Shown in pieces: positions 1-9,164 of a stretch of DNA of 64,000 nt (positions are counted from its first letter, which is position 1; every line of letters starts with the position of its first letter). Origin of the DNA: Streptomyces tardus (lineage in GTDB: Bacteria > Actinomycetota > Actinomycetes > Streptomycetales > Streptomycetaceae). Location: NCBI RefSeq assembly GCF_018101125.2, contig NZ_JAELVF020000001.1, positions 1,910,599 to 1,974,598 on the forward strand, read 5' to 3'. A program made the position numbers and the translations under genes. Below the pieces are notes generated by a model. It ran no database searches. It was not told where the DNA came from and worked only from the letters and a program-made list of their open reading frames with translations.

Positions 1-1347
1 GTAGTAGAGCGGGCGCGGCTGGGAGGCTCTGGTCGTGTACGGGCTGCCCAACGGCCGCTGCTCCAGCAGCCGTTCGAGCAGCGCGCCCTCGCGCTCGGTG
101 AACTCCGCGACTGCGATCAGCGCCGCACGCGAACGAAGCAGTGCCAGCGCCGTCGCGGTGTTCTGGTACTCCTCGACGATCCTCGCCGCCGCGCTGCCGC
201 GTTCGCGGCGGGCCGCGTCACGGGCCGCCCAGCGCGTGCTCATCGAGCCGAGCCCGTACGCCTCCTGCGGTGTGAGCCAGCCCTGGGCCGCGTAGTGCGG
301 AAGCACCGAACGCACCGTGCGCAGCAGCTTGTTGCGCTGACGCACGGAGAGCCAGATCAGCCCGCCGCAGAGCGGAGCCATCAGCAGCGCGTACGCGGCC
401 AGGAAGAGGAAGCCGTTCAGCGAGGCGGTGCCGTTCCACAGCGCGTGCAGCCCGATCGCACCGAGCAGCCCGAGCAACGGGTAGAGCACGCGCGGCAGTC
501 GGCGGTCGGCGGCGCGGGTGGCGGCGAGTCCGAAGCCGAGCCCCGCCATGATGGTGAAGAGCGGGTGGGCGAACGGCGACATCAGGATGCGCACGAAGAA
601 GGTGGTCGCCGTCGCCGACACCGTGTCGACGCCGTACTCCTGGTCCTCCCCGTAGGCGCTGCCGATGTAGAGGATGTTCTCGGTGAAGGCGAAGCCGGTG
701 GCGACGACCCCGGCGACGACGATCCCCGACAGCAGGCCGGTGAACTGGCGCGGGCGGTGCAGGAAGAGCAGCAGTATGGCCGCGACCTTGGCCAGTTCCT
801 CGGTGATCGGGGCGACGAACACCGCCCCCACGAAGTCCGCGTCGGTGTCGGGGCTGGTGATGACGGTGCTGGTCAGCCACTCGGTGGCGAAGGTGTTCGC
901 CACCACCGCGACCAGGGTGGCCGTGCAGGCGCCCCAGGCGAAGGCAAAGGCCAGGCTCCGCCAGGGAGTCGGCTCGATCCGGTCCAGCCAGCGGAACCCG
1001 GTGATCAGCAGCGGCACCGGGACCACGGCGAGCAGCAGCCCGATGAGAAAGCCCTCGGTGCCGGTCTCGGCGCGCACGATGAGCAGGATCGCCAGTCCGC
1101 ACACGGCGAGCGCCCCGCCGACCGCCGCGGCGCGCACCCGGCGGTTGTACCACCAGGCGGTCCAGCGACCGCGGCCCTGGGCCCCGCCCGGTGCGGAGGT
1201 GTCCGGCGGCTCGTCGGGCGGGCCGGCCGGAGCGTGCGCGGGCAGTGGTGTCGGCGCCGCGGCGTCGGCCGCAGCGGAGTGCGGGAAACCGGGCGCTGCG
1301 GAGGACGTGGAGGAGCGCTCCCCCGGCAGTGCTGAGTCGTCGCGCAC
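1..1347 (-). CDS. PrsW-family intramembrane metalloprotease, 3' end cut by window edge
   Basis: Polytopic membrane protein of the PrsW/CPBP-like glutamic/metallo-protease family, in which site-1-type proteases cleave membrane substrates. Reading the minus strand from GTG 1347 gives a hydrophilic Pro/Ala-rich N-terminus of about 65 residues, then several hydrophobic segments. The family motifs FVAPITEELAKVAA (EE pair plus Lys) and VATGFAFTENILYI (FxxxEN) are visible, followed by a conserved SPFAHPLFTIMAGLGFG helix. An AGGG lies about 9 bases before the GTG, which decided the start. No stop appears before base 1, so 449 codons are visible and the C-terminal tail is missing. It reads in the same direction as trmB but is separated from it by 208 bp of tandem repeats. 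The family assignment is firm; its substrate cannot be told from sequence. Confidence 0.88.
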   Translation of the reverse strand, partial: MRDDSALPGERSSTSSAAPGFPHSAAADAAAPTPLPAHAPAGPPDEPPDTSAPGGAQGRGRWTAWWYNRRVRAAAVGGALAVCGLAILLIVRAETGTEGFLIGLLLAVVPVPLLITGFRWLDRIEPTPWRSLAFAFAWGACTATLVAVVANTFATEWLTSTVITSPDTDADFVGAVFVAPITEELAKVAAILLLFLHRPRQFTGLLSGIVVAGVVATGFAFTENILYIGSAYGEDQEYGVDTVSATATTFFVRILMSPFAHPLFTIMAGLGFGLAATRAADRRLPRVLYPLLGLLGAIGLHALWNGTASLNGFLFLAAYALLMAPLCGGLIWLSVRQRNKLLRTVRSVLPHYAAQGWLTPQEAYGLGSMSTRWAARDAARRERGSAAARIVEEYQNTATALALLRSRAALIAVAEFTEREGALLERLLEQRPLGSPYTTRASQPRPLYY

Positions 1348-1422
1348 GTGATCGACCCTAAAGGAACGCGCCGTTCACGGCACCAGGGTCTCCGCCCGCA
1401 CTTCCGCGGGAGCGGCCCGGCG

Positions 1423-1550
1423 GGACTGCACCGCGGACTGCACCGCGGACGGCACCGCGGACGGCACCGCAGGCGGCAGTACGGCAGGCACGGCGGCAGT
1501 ACGGCAGGCACCGCGGCAGTGCGGTCGGCAATGCGGTCGGCAATGCGGCA
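1423..1550. repeat. Three adjacent short tandem repeat arrays
   Basis: Four copies of a 12-bp unit GGACKGCACCGC occupy 1423-1470. Two copies of a 20-bp unit GGCGGCAGTACGGCAGGCAC follow at 1472-1511, and two copies of GCGGTCGGCAAT at about 1521-1544. The arrays fill the gap between trmB and the PrsW gene. No gene is supported in this gap. Confidence 0.7.
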
Positions 1551-1555
1551 AAACG

Positions 1556-2317
1556 CTACGGGCGGCGGCGGAACAGCAGGTCGTGCACCCTGTGGCCCTT
1601 CCTGATCCCCTGCCCCTCGAAGCGGGTCTGCGGACGGTGCTCGGGACGGGCCGCGAAGCCGCCGTCCTCCTGGGTGTTCTCGAAGTCGGGGTGGGCGCTG
1701 AGCACTTCGAGCATCTGCTCCGCGTACGGCTCCCAGTCGGTCGCGCAGTGCAGTACCGCGCCGGGCGCGAGCCGGGTGGCGGCGAGGTCGAGGAACGGGG
1801 TCTGGACGAGCCGCCGCTTGTTGTGCCGCTTCTTGGGCCAGGGGTCGGGGAAGTAGATCCGCAACCCGGTCAGGCAGCGCTCCGGCAGCATCTCGCGCAG
1901 CAGGATCAGCGCGTCTCCATTGGCCACCCGTACGTTGGTCAGGCCCTGGAGGTCGGCGAGCCGCAGCAGGTTGCCCTGCCCGGGGGTGTGCACGTCCACG
2001 GCGAGCAGCCCGGTCTCCCGGTCGGCGGCGGCCATCTGCACGGTGGCCTCGCCCATCCCGAAACCGATTTCCAGCACGACCGGGGAGCCGGCGGGGAGGG
2101 TGGCGAAGAGCTCGTCGAGGTCGAGCACCCGCGAGCCGTCGATGTCCAAGCCCCAGGTCGGCCAGAGTCGCAGCAGCGCCTCTCCCTGGGCCTTGGTCAC
2201 CCGGCTGCGGCGCGGCTCGAAGGTACGGATCGGGCGCAGCCGGCCCGCGGCGGGGTTGGCGGCGGGCCCGGCACCGGGCTCGAACATCGGGGAAGCGGAG
2301 TTCTCGGACACAGTCAC
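1556..2317 (-). CDS. trmB: tRNA (guanine-N7)-methyltransferase TrmB
   Basis: SAM-dependent enzyme that methylates G46 in the variable loop of tRNA. The 253-aa product has the Rossmann motif I as VVLEIGFGMGEATVQMA (about residues 80-96), the acidic motif II region LLAVDVHTPG, and the TrmB signature IYFPDPWPKKRHNKRR, followed by FLDLAATRLAPGAVLHCATDW. The length is normal for actinobacterial TrmB, which often carries a disordered N-terminal 30-40 residues like this one. The start is a GTG. It is a housekeeping gene and is probably expressed from its own promoter in the repeat-containing region upstream. Confidence 0.95.
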   Translation of the reverse strand: MTVSENSASPMFEPGAGPAANPAAGRLRPIRTFEPRRSRVTKAQGEALLRLWPTWGLDIDGSRVLDLDELFATLPAGSPVVLEIGFGMGEATVQMAAADRETGLLAVDVHTPGQGNLLRLADLQGLTNVRVANGDALILLREMLPERCLTGLRIYFPDPWPKKRHNKRRLVQTPFLDLAATRLAPGAVLHCATDWEPYAEQMLEVLSAHPDFENTQEDGGFAARPEHRPQTRFEGQGIRKGHRVHDLLFRRRP

Positions 2318-2413
2318 CGGATTCTACGGGGCGGGTTCGGGCGGTGTGCCGTGGGCGTGCTTCTCCGCCGGCGGAGAAGCAGCGGGGGACGCGCTCCGTG
2401 CCTCCAAGGGCCC

Positions 2414-2482
2414 GAATCCACAGGCCGGTATCCACAGGCCGGTATCCACAGGCTGAATTCACAGGCCCGAATCCACAGGGCT
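2414..2482. repeat. Five-copy 14-bp repeat containing ATCCACA (DnaA-box-like)
   Basis: Five head-to-tail units of about 14 bp follow the pattern GTATCCACAGGCCG (variants GAATCCACA and GAATTCACA). An inverted TGTGGAC follows at about 2493-2499. They lie between the trmB start and the 3' end of the next gene. The core resembles the DnaA box (TTRTCCACA) at 7 of 9 positions, but no unit has the full consensus. Confidence 0.6.
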
Positions 2483-2593
2483 CCGCAAAGGGAGTCTGTG
2501 GACACCGCCTCCGGACGCAGCGGCGCTGCCCGCCGCCTCCCGGTGGGGAGACGACGGGCAGCGCGGGATTCCTGCCGTGGGTCGGGCTGCCGG

Positions 2594-4870
2594 CTACAGC
2601 GGCTTGACCCGGATGTCGCGGTAGGAGATCACATCGGTCGTGCCGTGCACCTGGAGTCCGAGGTACCCCGAGGCGAACCGGCGGCCGTCGGTGCCGGGGT
2701 CGTCGTCCCTGGCGGGGACGAAGCTCTGACCACCGCTGTTCTGGAACTCGTTGATCAGTTCACCGTTGCGGTAGATCTCGTACTTCTGGTTCACCACCCG
2801 GACCTCGTAGTCGTTCCAGGTGCCCTTCGGCGTGACGCCCGAGCCGGCGAGGCCGACGCGGTCGAAGCCGTAGACCGAACCGGTCTTGTACATGTCGCCG
2901 GTCGGGCTGTCGTTGATCTGGATCTCGTGCCCGTACTTGATCGCGACCCACTCGGGCCGCTCCTCCTCCGGGTGATCGTGCGGCTTGGGGAAGCGGACGA
3001 ACGCACCGGCGTTGGCATGACCGTCAGCAGGGGCGTCGTCGCGCCACTGGAACTTCAGCGAGAAGTCGTCGTAGCGGCGCTCGGTGAACCAGAGCATGCC
3101 CATGCCCTCGGTCTCCGTGCTGCTGGTGATCGCCCCCTCCTCCTCGTTCAGGAGGAACTCGCCGCCACCGACCTGCTCCCACGGCGCGAGGGACTCCTCG
3201 GTGCCGTCGAAGATCTTGCGGTAGCCGTCGGTGTTGCCCGGCGTGCCGATCCCGGAGTCCTTGGCCGCCTTGCTGATGGCGTCGTGCTCGCGCTGGTCGA
3301 TCACCTTCTCCTTCAGCAGCTTGTCCAGCGCCTCCTTCACGTGCTTGAGGAAGAGCGCCTGGGAGGACCAGTCCTTCTCGTCCTCGATCCGCTCGTTGAT
3401 CCGGCACCGGTTGTCGGTGATGCGGTTGGGGATGCCGGTGTCGATCTCGCCGACGAAGACGGTGCCCCGCTCGTCGAACTCGGCGCAGTTGGGCGCCGGT
3501 ACGCCGCCGCCGCGCGCGATGGTGAACGAGACGCTCTTGGCCTCGGAGGTGTTGCCCGCCTCGTCGGTCGCCCGGTACGCCACGGTGTGACGGCCGATGC
3601 GGTCGACGATGACCGAGTCCTTGTACTCCAGGTACGGACCGGAGTCGAGCGAGTACTCGGTCTTGGCGACACCCGACTCCTCGTCCTTCGCGGTGAGGTT
3701 CACCGTCGCGCTGGAGAGGTAGGCGCCGCTGGAGTTCTTCTCGCCCTCGACCTTCGCGGTCACCTCGGGCGGGGTGGTGTCCTCGGCCGGCGGCTCGACG
3801 ATCGTGAACGACTCGCTCGCCGCCTCGGACTGGTTGCCCGCCTTGTCGGTCGCGCGGTAGCGGACCTTGTGGTCGCCCACCTCGTGGACCATCACCGGTG
3901 CCTCGTACCGCTGCCACGCGCCGTCGTCGCCGAGCGCGTACTCGATGGTGTTGACGCCGGAGCCCTCGTCGGAGGCGGTGACCGTCACCGTCGCCATGCC
4001 GAGGTAGTTGCCGTCCTCGTCCTTCTCGCCGCTGACGGTGGCCGAGGTCTCGGGCGCCTCGGTGTCGTCGGTGGGCGGCGAGACGACCTTGAGCTTCTCG
4101 CTTCCTTCCTCCGAGGTGTTGCCCGCCTTGTCGGTGGCGCGGTGGCGCACGACGTGGTCACCGACCTCGTCGATCACGAACGGGTCGGTGTACGGCTGCC
4201 ATTCGCCGTCCTCGCCGAGCGCGTACTCCACCTTCTCCACGCCGGAACCCTCGTCCGTCGCGTTGAGGGCGACCGTCGCGGAGCCGACGTAGTCGCCGGC
4301 CTCGTTCTGGGTGCCGTCGACCCTGGCGGTGACCTCGGGCGGCGTGGTGTCCTCGCCGCCGCCGTCCTCGGTGACCTCCAGCGTGCCCTGCATCTGCCCG
4401 TGGCCGGGGATCGTGCAGTAGTAGCGGTACGTGCCGGGGGTCAGGGTGACCGTGGCCGTGTGCTTGCCGCCGTTGGAGTCGCTGGGGTTGGCGAGGATGT
4501 TGAGCGAGACGTCGTTGTTGTAGTCGGAGTTGGAGGTGTCGAAGGTGAGGGTGTGCGGCATGTTGGTGGTGTTGCCGGTCGCCTCACTGTTCTCGAAGAC
4601 GATCTCCGTCTCGCCCGCGACCGCGGTCGTCGGAGCCGTCTTGTAGTCGGTGACGCTGTCGTCCGCGGTCCAGGTCAGCGTCTGCTGGGCGGACGGACCA
4701 CCGCCCTGCGGCGCGGACGGCTGTATGGCCGCCATCGCCGCGGAGGGCACCAGTCCGACGAGCATCAGCACGGCCGCCGCCAGGGCCGTCCACAGGTGGA
4801 ATCGGGGCAGTGCGCCCCGTCGCCGGCCTGCGCGGCCGGTGTGTCCGGGCCGGATGCTGGGTGGACGCAT
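2594..4870 (-). CDS. Secreted cupredoxin / Ig-like repeat / DUF1080 (3-keto-disaccharide hydrolase) protein
   Basis: 758 aa with a long signal peptide ending near AMAAIQPSAP (about residue 48). A plastocyanin-like domain follows (about 55-165), with type-1 copper ligands NMPHTLTF (His) and YYCTIPGHGQMQG (Cys-x4-His-x2-Met). Three tandem Ig-like/OmpL47-type repeats of about 90 residues come next, each with TPPEVTA, SGVxxxEY and RATDxAGN signatures (about 175-460). After a charged linker there is a C-terminal concanavalin-like DUF1080 domain (about 545-758) with RRYDDFSLKFQWR and KGTWNDYEVRV. DUF1080 enzymes act on 3-keto-glycosides. The start codon overlaps the upstream gene's stop by one base (TGATG), so the two are translationally coupled. 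Together they suggest extracellular oxidation of a sugar and hydrolysis of the keto product; that pathway is inference. Confidence 0.85.
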   Translation of the reverse strand: MRPPSIRPGHTGRAGRRRGALPRFHLWTALAAAVLMLVGLVPSAAMAAIQPSAPQGGGPSAQQTLTWTADDSVTDYKTAPTTAVAGETEIVFENSEATGNTTNMPHTLTFDTSNSDYNNDVSLNILANPSDSNGGKHTATVTLTPGTYRYYCTIPGHGQMQGTLEVTEDGGGEDTTPPEVTARVDGTQNEAGDYVGSATVALNATDEGSGVEKVEYALGEDGEWQPYTDPFVIDEVGDHVVRHRATDKAGNTSEEGSEKLKVVSPPTDDTEAPETSATVSGEKDEDGNYLGMATVTVTASDEGSGVNTIEYALGDDGAWQRYEAPVMVHEVGDHKVRYRATDKAGNQSEAASESFTIVEPPAEDTTPPEVTAKVEGEKNSSGAYLSSATVNLTAKDEESGVAKTEYSLDSGPYLEYKDSVIVDRIGRHTVAYRATDEAGNTSEAKSVSFTIARGGGVPAPNCAEFDERGTVFVGEIDTGIPNRITDNRCRINERIEDEKDWSSQALFLKHVKEALDKLLKEKVIDQREHDAISKAAKDSGIGTPGNTDGYRKIFDGTEESLAPWEQVGGGEFLLNEEEGAITSSTETEGMGMLWFTERRYDDFSLKFQWRDDAPADGHANAGAFVRFPKPHDHPEEERPEWVAIKYGHEIQINDSPTGDMYKTGSVYGFDRVGLAGSGVTPKGTWNDYEVRVVNQKYEIYRNGELINEFQNSGGQSFVPARDDDPGTDGRRFASGYLGLQVHGTTDVISYRDIRVKPL

Positions 4871-7437
4871 CAGTCCCCCTTCCTGACGAGGTCGCCGGCG
4901 GCCGGAGTCGGCGCGCCGCCGGTGTAGGTGATCCGCCAGAGCGCGGACTCCTTGTCCGAGGTGAAGAAGCCGCGGCCGTAGTCCAGGACGTACAGCGACC
5001 CGTCGGGCGCGAACTTCCAGTCCATGAGGTTGCGGATCTTGCCGTCACCGACCGGGACGATCTTCTTCAACGACTCGGCGTGCACGGGCAGTCCGCCCTT
5101 GCCGACGGTCTTCGGGTCGGTGACGACCGCGTGCCGCGGCTGGTCGGAGTCGTAGAGGTCTCCGACGAACCACTTGCCGTCCCAGTAGGCCGGCCACTTG
5201 TCGCCGCTGTTGCTGTCGGAGTCGAAGCGGTAGACCGGTCCGTTCATCGCGGCCTGGCCGCCGCCCTTGAGCCAGGGCAGCAGGAACTTCTGCTCGTCCA
5301 TGTCGTAGGAGGGGACGCCGTCCTCGTCGCGCGGGAAGTCGGGGCCACCGCCCTGCGGGGAGTACCAGATGGTGTTGCCGGTGATGGGCGGCAGGTTGAC
5401 GAGCCCGTCGTTGTTGGGCGACTCGTTCTTCGGGGCGTCACAGTCGTACCAGTCGCCGGGCTTCTCCGGATCGTCGGCGGCGCGGTCGCGGTAGGGCTGG
5501 TTGTTGCCCATGCAGAACGGCCAGCCGTGGTTGCCCGGCTCGGTGATCGCGGCGAAAGTGTCGTACTTGGCCGGGCCCCAGGTCGTGCTCGGCTCCGGGG
5601 CGTCCGGACCGACCCAACCGGCGTACAGCGTGTCGGTCTTGGCGTCGACGGAGATCCGGGAGGGGTTGCGCACGCCCATCACGTAGATCTCGCCGCGGGT
5701 CTTGCCGCCGCCCTCGTCGGCCTCGTCACCCGTGAAGAGGTTGCCCTCCGGGAGGGTGTACGTGCCGTCCTGCTCGGGGTGGATGCGCAGGATCTTGCCG
5801 TTGAGGTTGTTGGTGTTGCCGGAGGTGCGGCGGGCGTCGGCGAAGGAGACGCCCTTGTGGTTCGGCTCCGGGTTGTTGCCCGAGTAACCGTCGCTGAACT
5901 GCGAGGAGTTGGTGTCGCCGGTGGCGATGTAGAGGTTGTCGTCGGAGTCCCACGCCATGCCGCCGCCGGCGTGGCAGCAGCTGTGGATCTGCACGTCCCA
6001 GTCGAGCAGGACCTTCTCCGAGGAGAGGTCGAGCTTGTTGGTCCGCGGGTCGACGGTGAAGCGCGAGACGCGGCGTTCACCGATGCGCTTGTCGCGGTCG
6101 ATCTCCGAGTGCGGCGTGTAGTGGAGGTAGATCCAGTTGTTGGAGGCGAAGCGGGGGTCGAGCGCGATGCCGAGCAACCCCTCCTCGTTCTTGGTGAGTT
6201 CGTCACCGCCGCCCTTGTTGCCGAAGACGGTGACCGCACCGGCGAGGGAGGCCTTCTCCTCCTTCGGGTCCCAGATGTGGATCTCGCCCTGGCCCTTGCC
6301 GACCTCCGGGTCCTCCCAGTCGGTCACCACGGGGGCGTCGGCTGCGGCACCGCCGCGACCGATGTAGAAGATCCGGCCGTCGGGCGCGGTGGCGAGACCG
6401 TGCGGCTCACCGATCTGGTCGTGCTCACCGGGCTTGTTGGGCTCGGTCAGCCGCTTGGCCTCGTAGTTGGCGTTGACGGTGGCCTGGCAGTCGCCGCGTG
6501 CGATCCGGGTCGTCCACATCAGCGCGCCGCGCAGGTGGGTGCGGAAGTCGGCCTCGGAGTAGCTGGACTCGGTGCCGCCCATGGCGGTGTAGAACGAGCG
6601 CCCGCCCTCGTAGTCCTGGCACCAGGAGATCGGGTGGTCGGCGCCGTTGGCGTTCTCACCCGGCTTGTAGCTGTTCTCGCGGACCCGGGCGACGGTGTGC
6701 ACCTCGCCGGAGGGGTTTTCCTTCCAGTTCAGCCATTTGTCGGACCGCTTCCACTCCAGCGGGAGCTCGGCGGTGGCCGGGTGGTTGCGGTCGCCGACCT
6801 CGACGGTGGCGGTCTGCGCGCTGGTGGCCGAGCCCTCGGGACGGGCGCCGATCAGCTCGCCGAACCAGTCGGAGTAGGGCTCGGTGCGGGCCGCGTCGTG
6901 GATGCCGAGGAAGCCGCCCCCGGCCTCCATGTACGCCTCCAGGCCCAACTCCTGCTCGCCGTCCAGGACATCGCCGCCACCGGTGAGGAAGACCACGGCG
7001 TTGTAGGTGCCCAGGCGGTCCTCGTCGGTGAAGACGGAGGCGTCGTCGGTGGCCTCGATCCGGAAGCGCTCCAGCGCCGGACCGGAGAGCCCGATCTTCT
7101 CGATGGCCTCGATCCCGGCGTTGACGACCGGGGACTCCTCGCTGTCCGAGCCGTAAAAAACCAGGACCGCAACATCGTCGCCGCCGGGGGGAGTTGGCAG
7201 CGACATCGTTGTCAGTCGCGAGTCCGGGGGCGGTCCCGCATTGGCCGGCGAACCGAGCACACCGGTGAGCATCGCCCCGGACAGCAGCGTCGCCGCCCAG
7301 GCCCTGACTTTGGTGCTCGACCGCATACGAGGTCGGAACCCCGCTGAGGTGCTGGTACGTGGTCGGGGTCGTACTCGGTCCGTGCTTCTCGCCAACCGCC
7401 AAGCCGCGCTTGGCCGTTGTCGTGGTGTCAGCCGCAT
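4870..7437 (-). CDS. Secreted ThuA domain + PQQ-dependent sugar dehydrogenase (GSDH) fusion
   Basis: About 855 aa. Start ATG 7437 is chosen because AGGAG lies 11 bases upstream; the internal ATG 7326 (MRSSTKVRAWAATLLSG, a textbook signal peptide) is the alternative. The N-terminal half is ThuA-like (trehalose-utilisation/glutamine-amidotransferase-like fold: VAVLVFYGSDSEESP, VVFLTGGGDVLDGEQE, GGFLGIHDAARTE). The C-terminal half is a soluble-glucose-dehydrogenase/L-sorbosone-dehydrogenase beta-propeller: EPHGLATAPDGRIFYIGRGG, EEGLLGIALDPRF, HAGGGMAWDSDDNLYIATGD, VMGVRNPSRISVD. ThuA proteins are linked to oxidation of disaccharides to 3-keto forms, which matches the DUF1080 domain of the coupled downstream gene. 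Both proteins are exported. The gene is divergent from the laccase across a 244-bp promoter region. Confidence 0.87.
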   Translation of the reverse strand: MRLTPRQRPSAAWRLARSTDRVRPRPRTSTSAGFRPRMRSSTKVRAWAATLLSGAMLTGVLGSPANAGPPPDSRLTTMSLPTPPGGDDVAVLVFYGSDSEESPVVNAGIEAIEKIGLSGPALERFRIEATDDASVFTDEDRLGTYNAVVFLTGGGDVLDGEQELGLEAYMEAGGGFLGIHDAARTEPYSDWFGELIGARPEGSATSAQTATVEVGDRNHPATAELPLEWKRSDKWLNWKENPSGEVHTVARVRENSYKPGENANGADHPISWCQDYEGGRSFYTAMGGTESSYSEADFRTHLRGALMWTTRIARGDCQATVNANYEAKRLTEPNKPGEHDQIGEPHGLATAPDGRIFYIGRGGAAADAPVVTDWEDPEVGKGQGEIHIWDPKEEKASLAGAVTVFGNKGGGDELTKNEEGLLGIALDPRFASNNWIYLHYTPHSEIDRDKRIGERRVSRFTVDPRTNKLDLSSEKVLLDWDVQIHSCCHAGGGMAWDSDDNLYIATGDTNSSQFSDGYSGNNPEPNHKGVSFADARRTSGNTNNLNGKILRIHPEQDGTYTLPEGNLFTGDEADEGGGKTRGEIYVMGVRNPSRISVDAKTDTLYAGWVGPDAPEPSTTWGPAKYDTFAAITEPGNHGWPFCMGNNQPYRDRAADDPEKPGDWYDCDAPKNESPNNDGLVNLPPITGNTIWYSPQGGGPDFPRDEDGVPSYDMDEQKFLLPWLKGGGQAAMNGPVYRFDSDSNSGDKWPAYWDGKWFVGDLYDSDQPRHAVVTDPKTVGKGGLPVHAESLKKIVPVGDGKIRNLMDWKFAPDGSLYVLDYGRGFFTSDKESALWRITYTGGAPTPAAGDLVRKGD

Positions 7438-7681
7438 TCGGTCACCCACTCCTGGTTCGCTCACGTGCGTCAGCGCGGACGAAGCTAGACCGCTTTTACT
7501 CACTCGCCAAGAGGTATGACCGCAATTCAACGAACTTTGTCCTTACTATGGATAAACGAAGATCCTCTCGCTACGTTGTCGTCGATCCGTGGGGCGGCAT
7601 GGCCCCGCCAATCTCGTGACAGCTGTCGCCCACGAGGCCAGAGGGGCGTCAACCGTGCGACGTACAACGGGAGTTCGACGG

Positions 7682-8803
7682 ATGGGCACAGACCAGGGGC
7701 AGACCGGGGCGAACAGGTTCGGCAGGCGCGGATTCAACCGGCGCTTCCTCTTCGGAAGCGCGGCGGCCGTCGTCGGCGTGACATCGATGTCGGCCGCGGC
7801 GCCCCCGCCGAAGGCCTTGGCCAAGGGAAAAGTCGCAACGGCCAAGAACGAGACCCGCCGAATGAGCCTGTACATCGAGAAGTTGGACGACGGGCAGATG
7901 GGCTACGGGCTGGAGAAGGGCAAAGCCTCCATCCCCGGCCCGCTGATCGAGCTGGTCGAGGGCGACACCCTCCACATCGAGGTCGAGAACACCATGGACG
8001 TCGCGGCGAGCCTGCACGTCCACGGCGTCGACTACGAGATCACCAGCGACGGCACCCGGATGAACAACAGCCACATCGAACCGGGTGAGAAGCGCACCTA
8101 CACCTGGCGCACCCACAAACCGGGCGAGCGCGCGGACGGCACCTGGCGCGAGGGCAGCGCCGGCTACTGGAACTACCACGACCACGTCGTCGGCACCGAC
8201 CACGGCACCGGCGGCATCCGCAACGGCCTCTACGGCCCGCTCGTCGTCCGCCGCGAGGGCGACCCGCTGCCCGACAAGACCTTCACCGTCGTCTTCAACG
8301 ACATGCTCACCAACAACAAGAAGCAGGCGCCCGACTTCGAGGCGACCGTCGGCGAGCGGCTGGAGATCGTCTCCATCACGCACAGCGAGCTCTACCACAC
8401 CTTCCATGTGCACGGTCACCGCTGGGCCGACAACCGCACCGGCATCCTCACCGGGCCCGACGACCCCAGCCGCATCATCGACACCAAGATCTGCGGACCC
8501 GCCGAGTCCTTCGGCTTCCAGATCCTCGCCGGCGAGGGCGTCGGCGCGGGAGCGTGGATGTACCACTGCCACGTGCAGAGCCACTCCGACATGGGGATGG
8601 CGGGACATCTGCTGATCGCCAAGGAGGACGGCACGATCCCGGGCTGGGACCCGGACAACCCCGACCACCCGCACGGCGGCGGCGCGAAGAAGGGGCAGGG
8701 CGGCGCGGACAAGGCGTCGTCGGACAAGGCGTCGGACGGGGCCTCGGGCGGTACTGCCGACGGCTCCTCGGACGACGGCGGGCACGCGCACATGCACCAC
8801 TGA
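7682..8803 (+). CDS. Small two-domain laccase (SLAC-type multicopper oxidase), Tat-exported
   Basis: 373 aa, phenol-oxidising, secreted by the Tat route ([15 protein letters not shown]). It has only two cupredoxin domains, as in the trimeric small laccases of Streptomyces. The copper ligand motifs are all present: [37 protein letters not shown] and [13 protein letters not shown]. The core from [19 protein letters not shown] onward closely follows the S. coelicolor enzyme as I remember it. The C-terminus carries a His-rich tail (HAHMHH) after a Gly/Asp/Ser/Lys-rich linker, which may bind copper. The start at 7682 is preceded by GGGAG about 9 bases upstream; the open frame extends further up without a better ribosome site. 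Confidence 0.95.
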   Translation: MGTDQGQTGANRFGRRGFNRRFLFGSAAAVVGVTSMSAAAPPPKALAKGKVATAKNETRRMSLYIEKLDDGQMGYGLEKGKASIPGPLIELVEGDTLHIEVENTMDVAASLHVHGVDYEITSDGTRMNNSHIEPGEKRTYTWRTHKPGERADGTWREGSAGYWNYHDHVVGTDHGTGGIRNGLYGPLVVRREGDPLPDKTFTVVFNDMLTNNKKQAPDFEATVGERLEIVSITHSELYHTFHVHGHRWADNRTGILTGPDDPSRIIDTKICGPAESFGFQILAGEGVGAGAWMYHCHVQSHSDMGMAGHLLIAKEDGTIPGWDPDNPDHPHGGGAKKGQGGADKASSDKASDGASGGTADGSSDDGGHAHMHH

Positions 8804-9164
8804 GCCGAGCGCCCGGACACCGGCGGGCCGGCAGCGGTCGCTGCGACGAGCGGCGGACGGGGTGCTGCCGGAGCGCGGCGGAGCGGGCGGGCGCGGGGTC
8901 GCTGCCGGTCGCGGCGGGCGGAATCGGGGCGGTTGCTGCGACGTACGGCGTGTGCGGGCGCGCGACAGACCGGCCGGTCAGGCGACCGGCCCGGCGCCGG
9001 GCCGGCGGGACGCGCGTCGGTCGGTGCTTCGGGGCGGCCACCGGCCGGTACGTCGTACCGCGCGGCCGGGCGGGAGCAGGCCGGCCGCGACCCAACTCGC
9101 CGACGCACCGGGGGCGTTGACCCCTTCCGGCGGCGGCGAGGGCCGGCGGGCGACCGGCTCCGGG
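8804..9164. other. 361-bp gap with no supported gene
   Basis: Space between the 3' ends of the convergent laccase and lhgO genes. Very GC-rich; open frames here show no protein-like composition and no clear long hairpin was seen. Confidence 0.4.

Noticed and set aside
2414..2482. Replication origin
   Set aside because: Only partial DnaA-box matches and no dnaA/dnaN neighbours.
1583..4927. An 1,114-codon plus-strand frame
   Set aside because: Antisense to trmB and the DUF1080 protein gene, whose families are certain.
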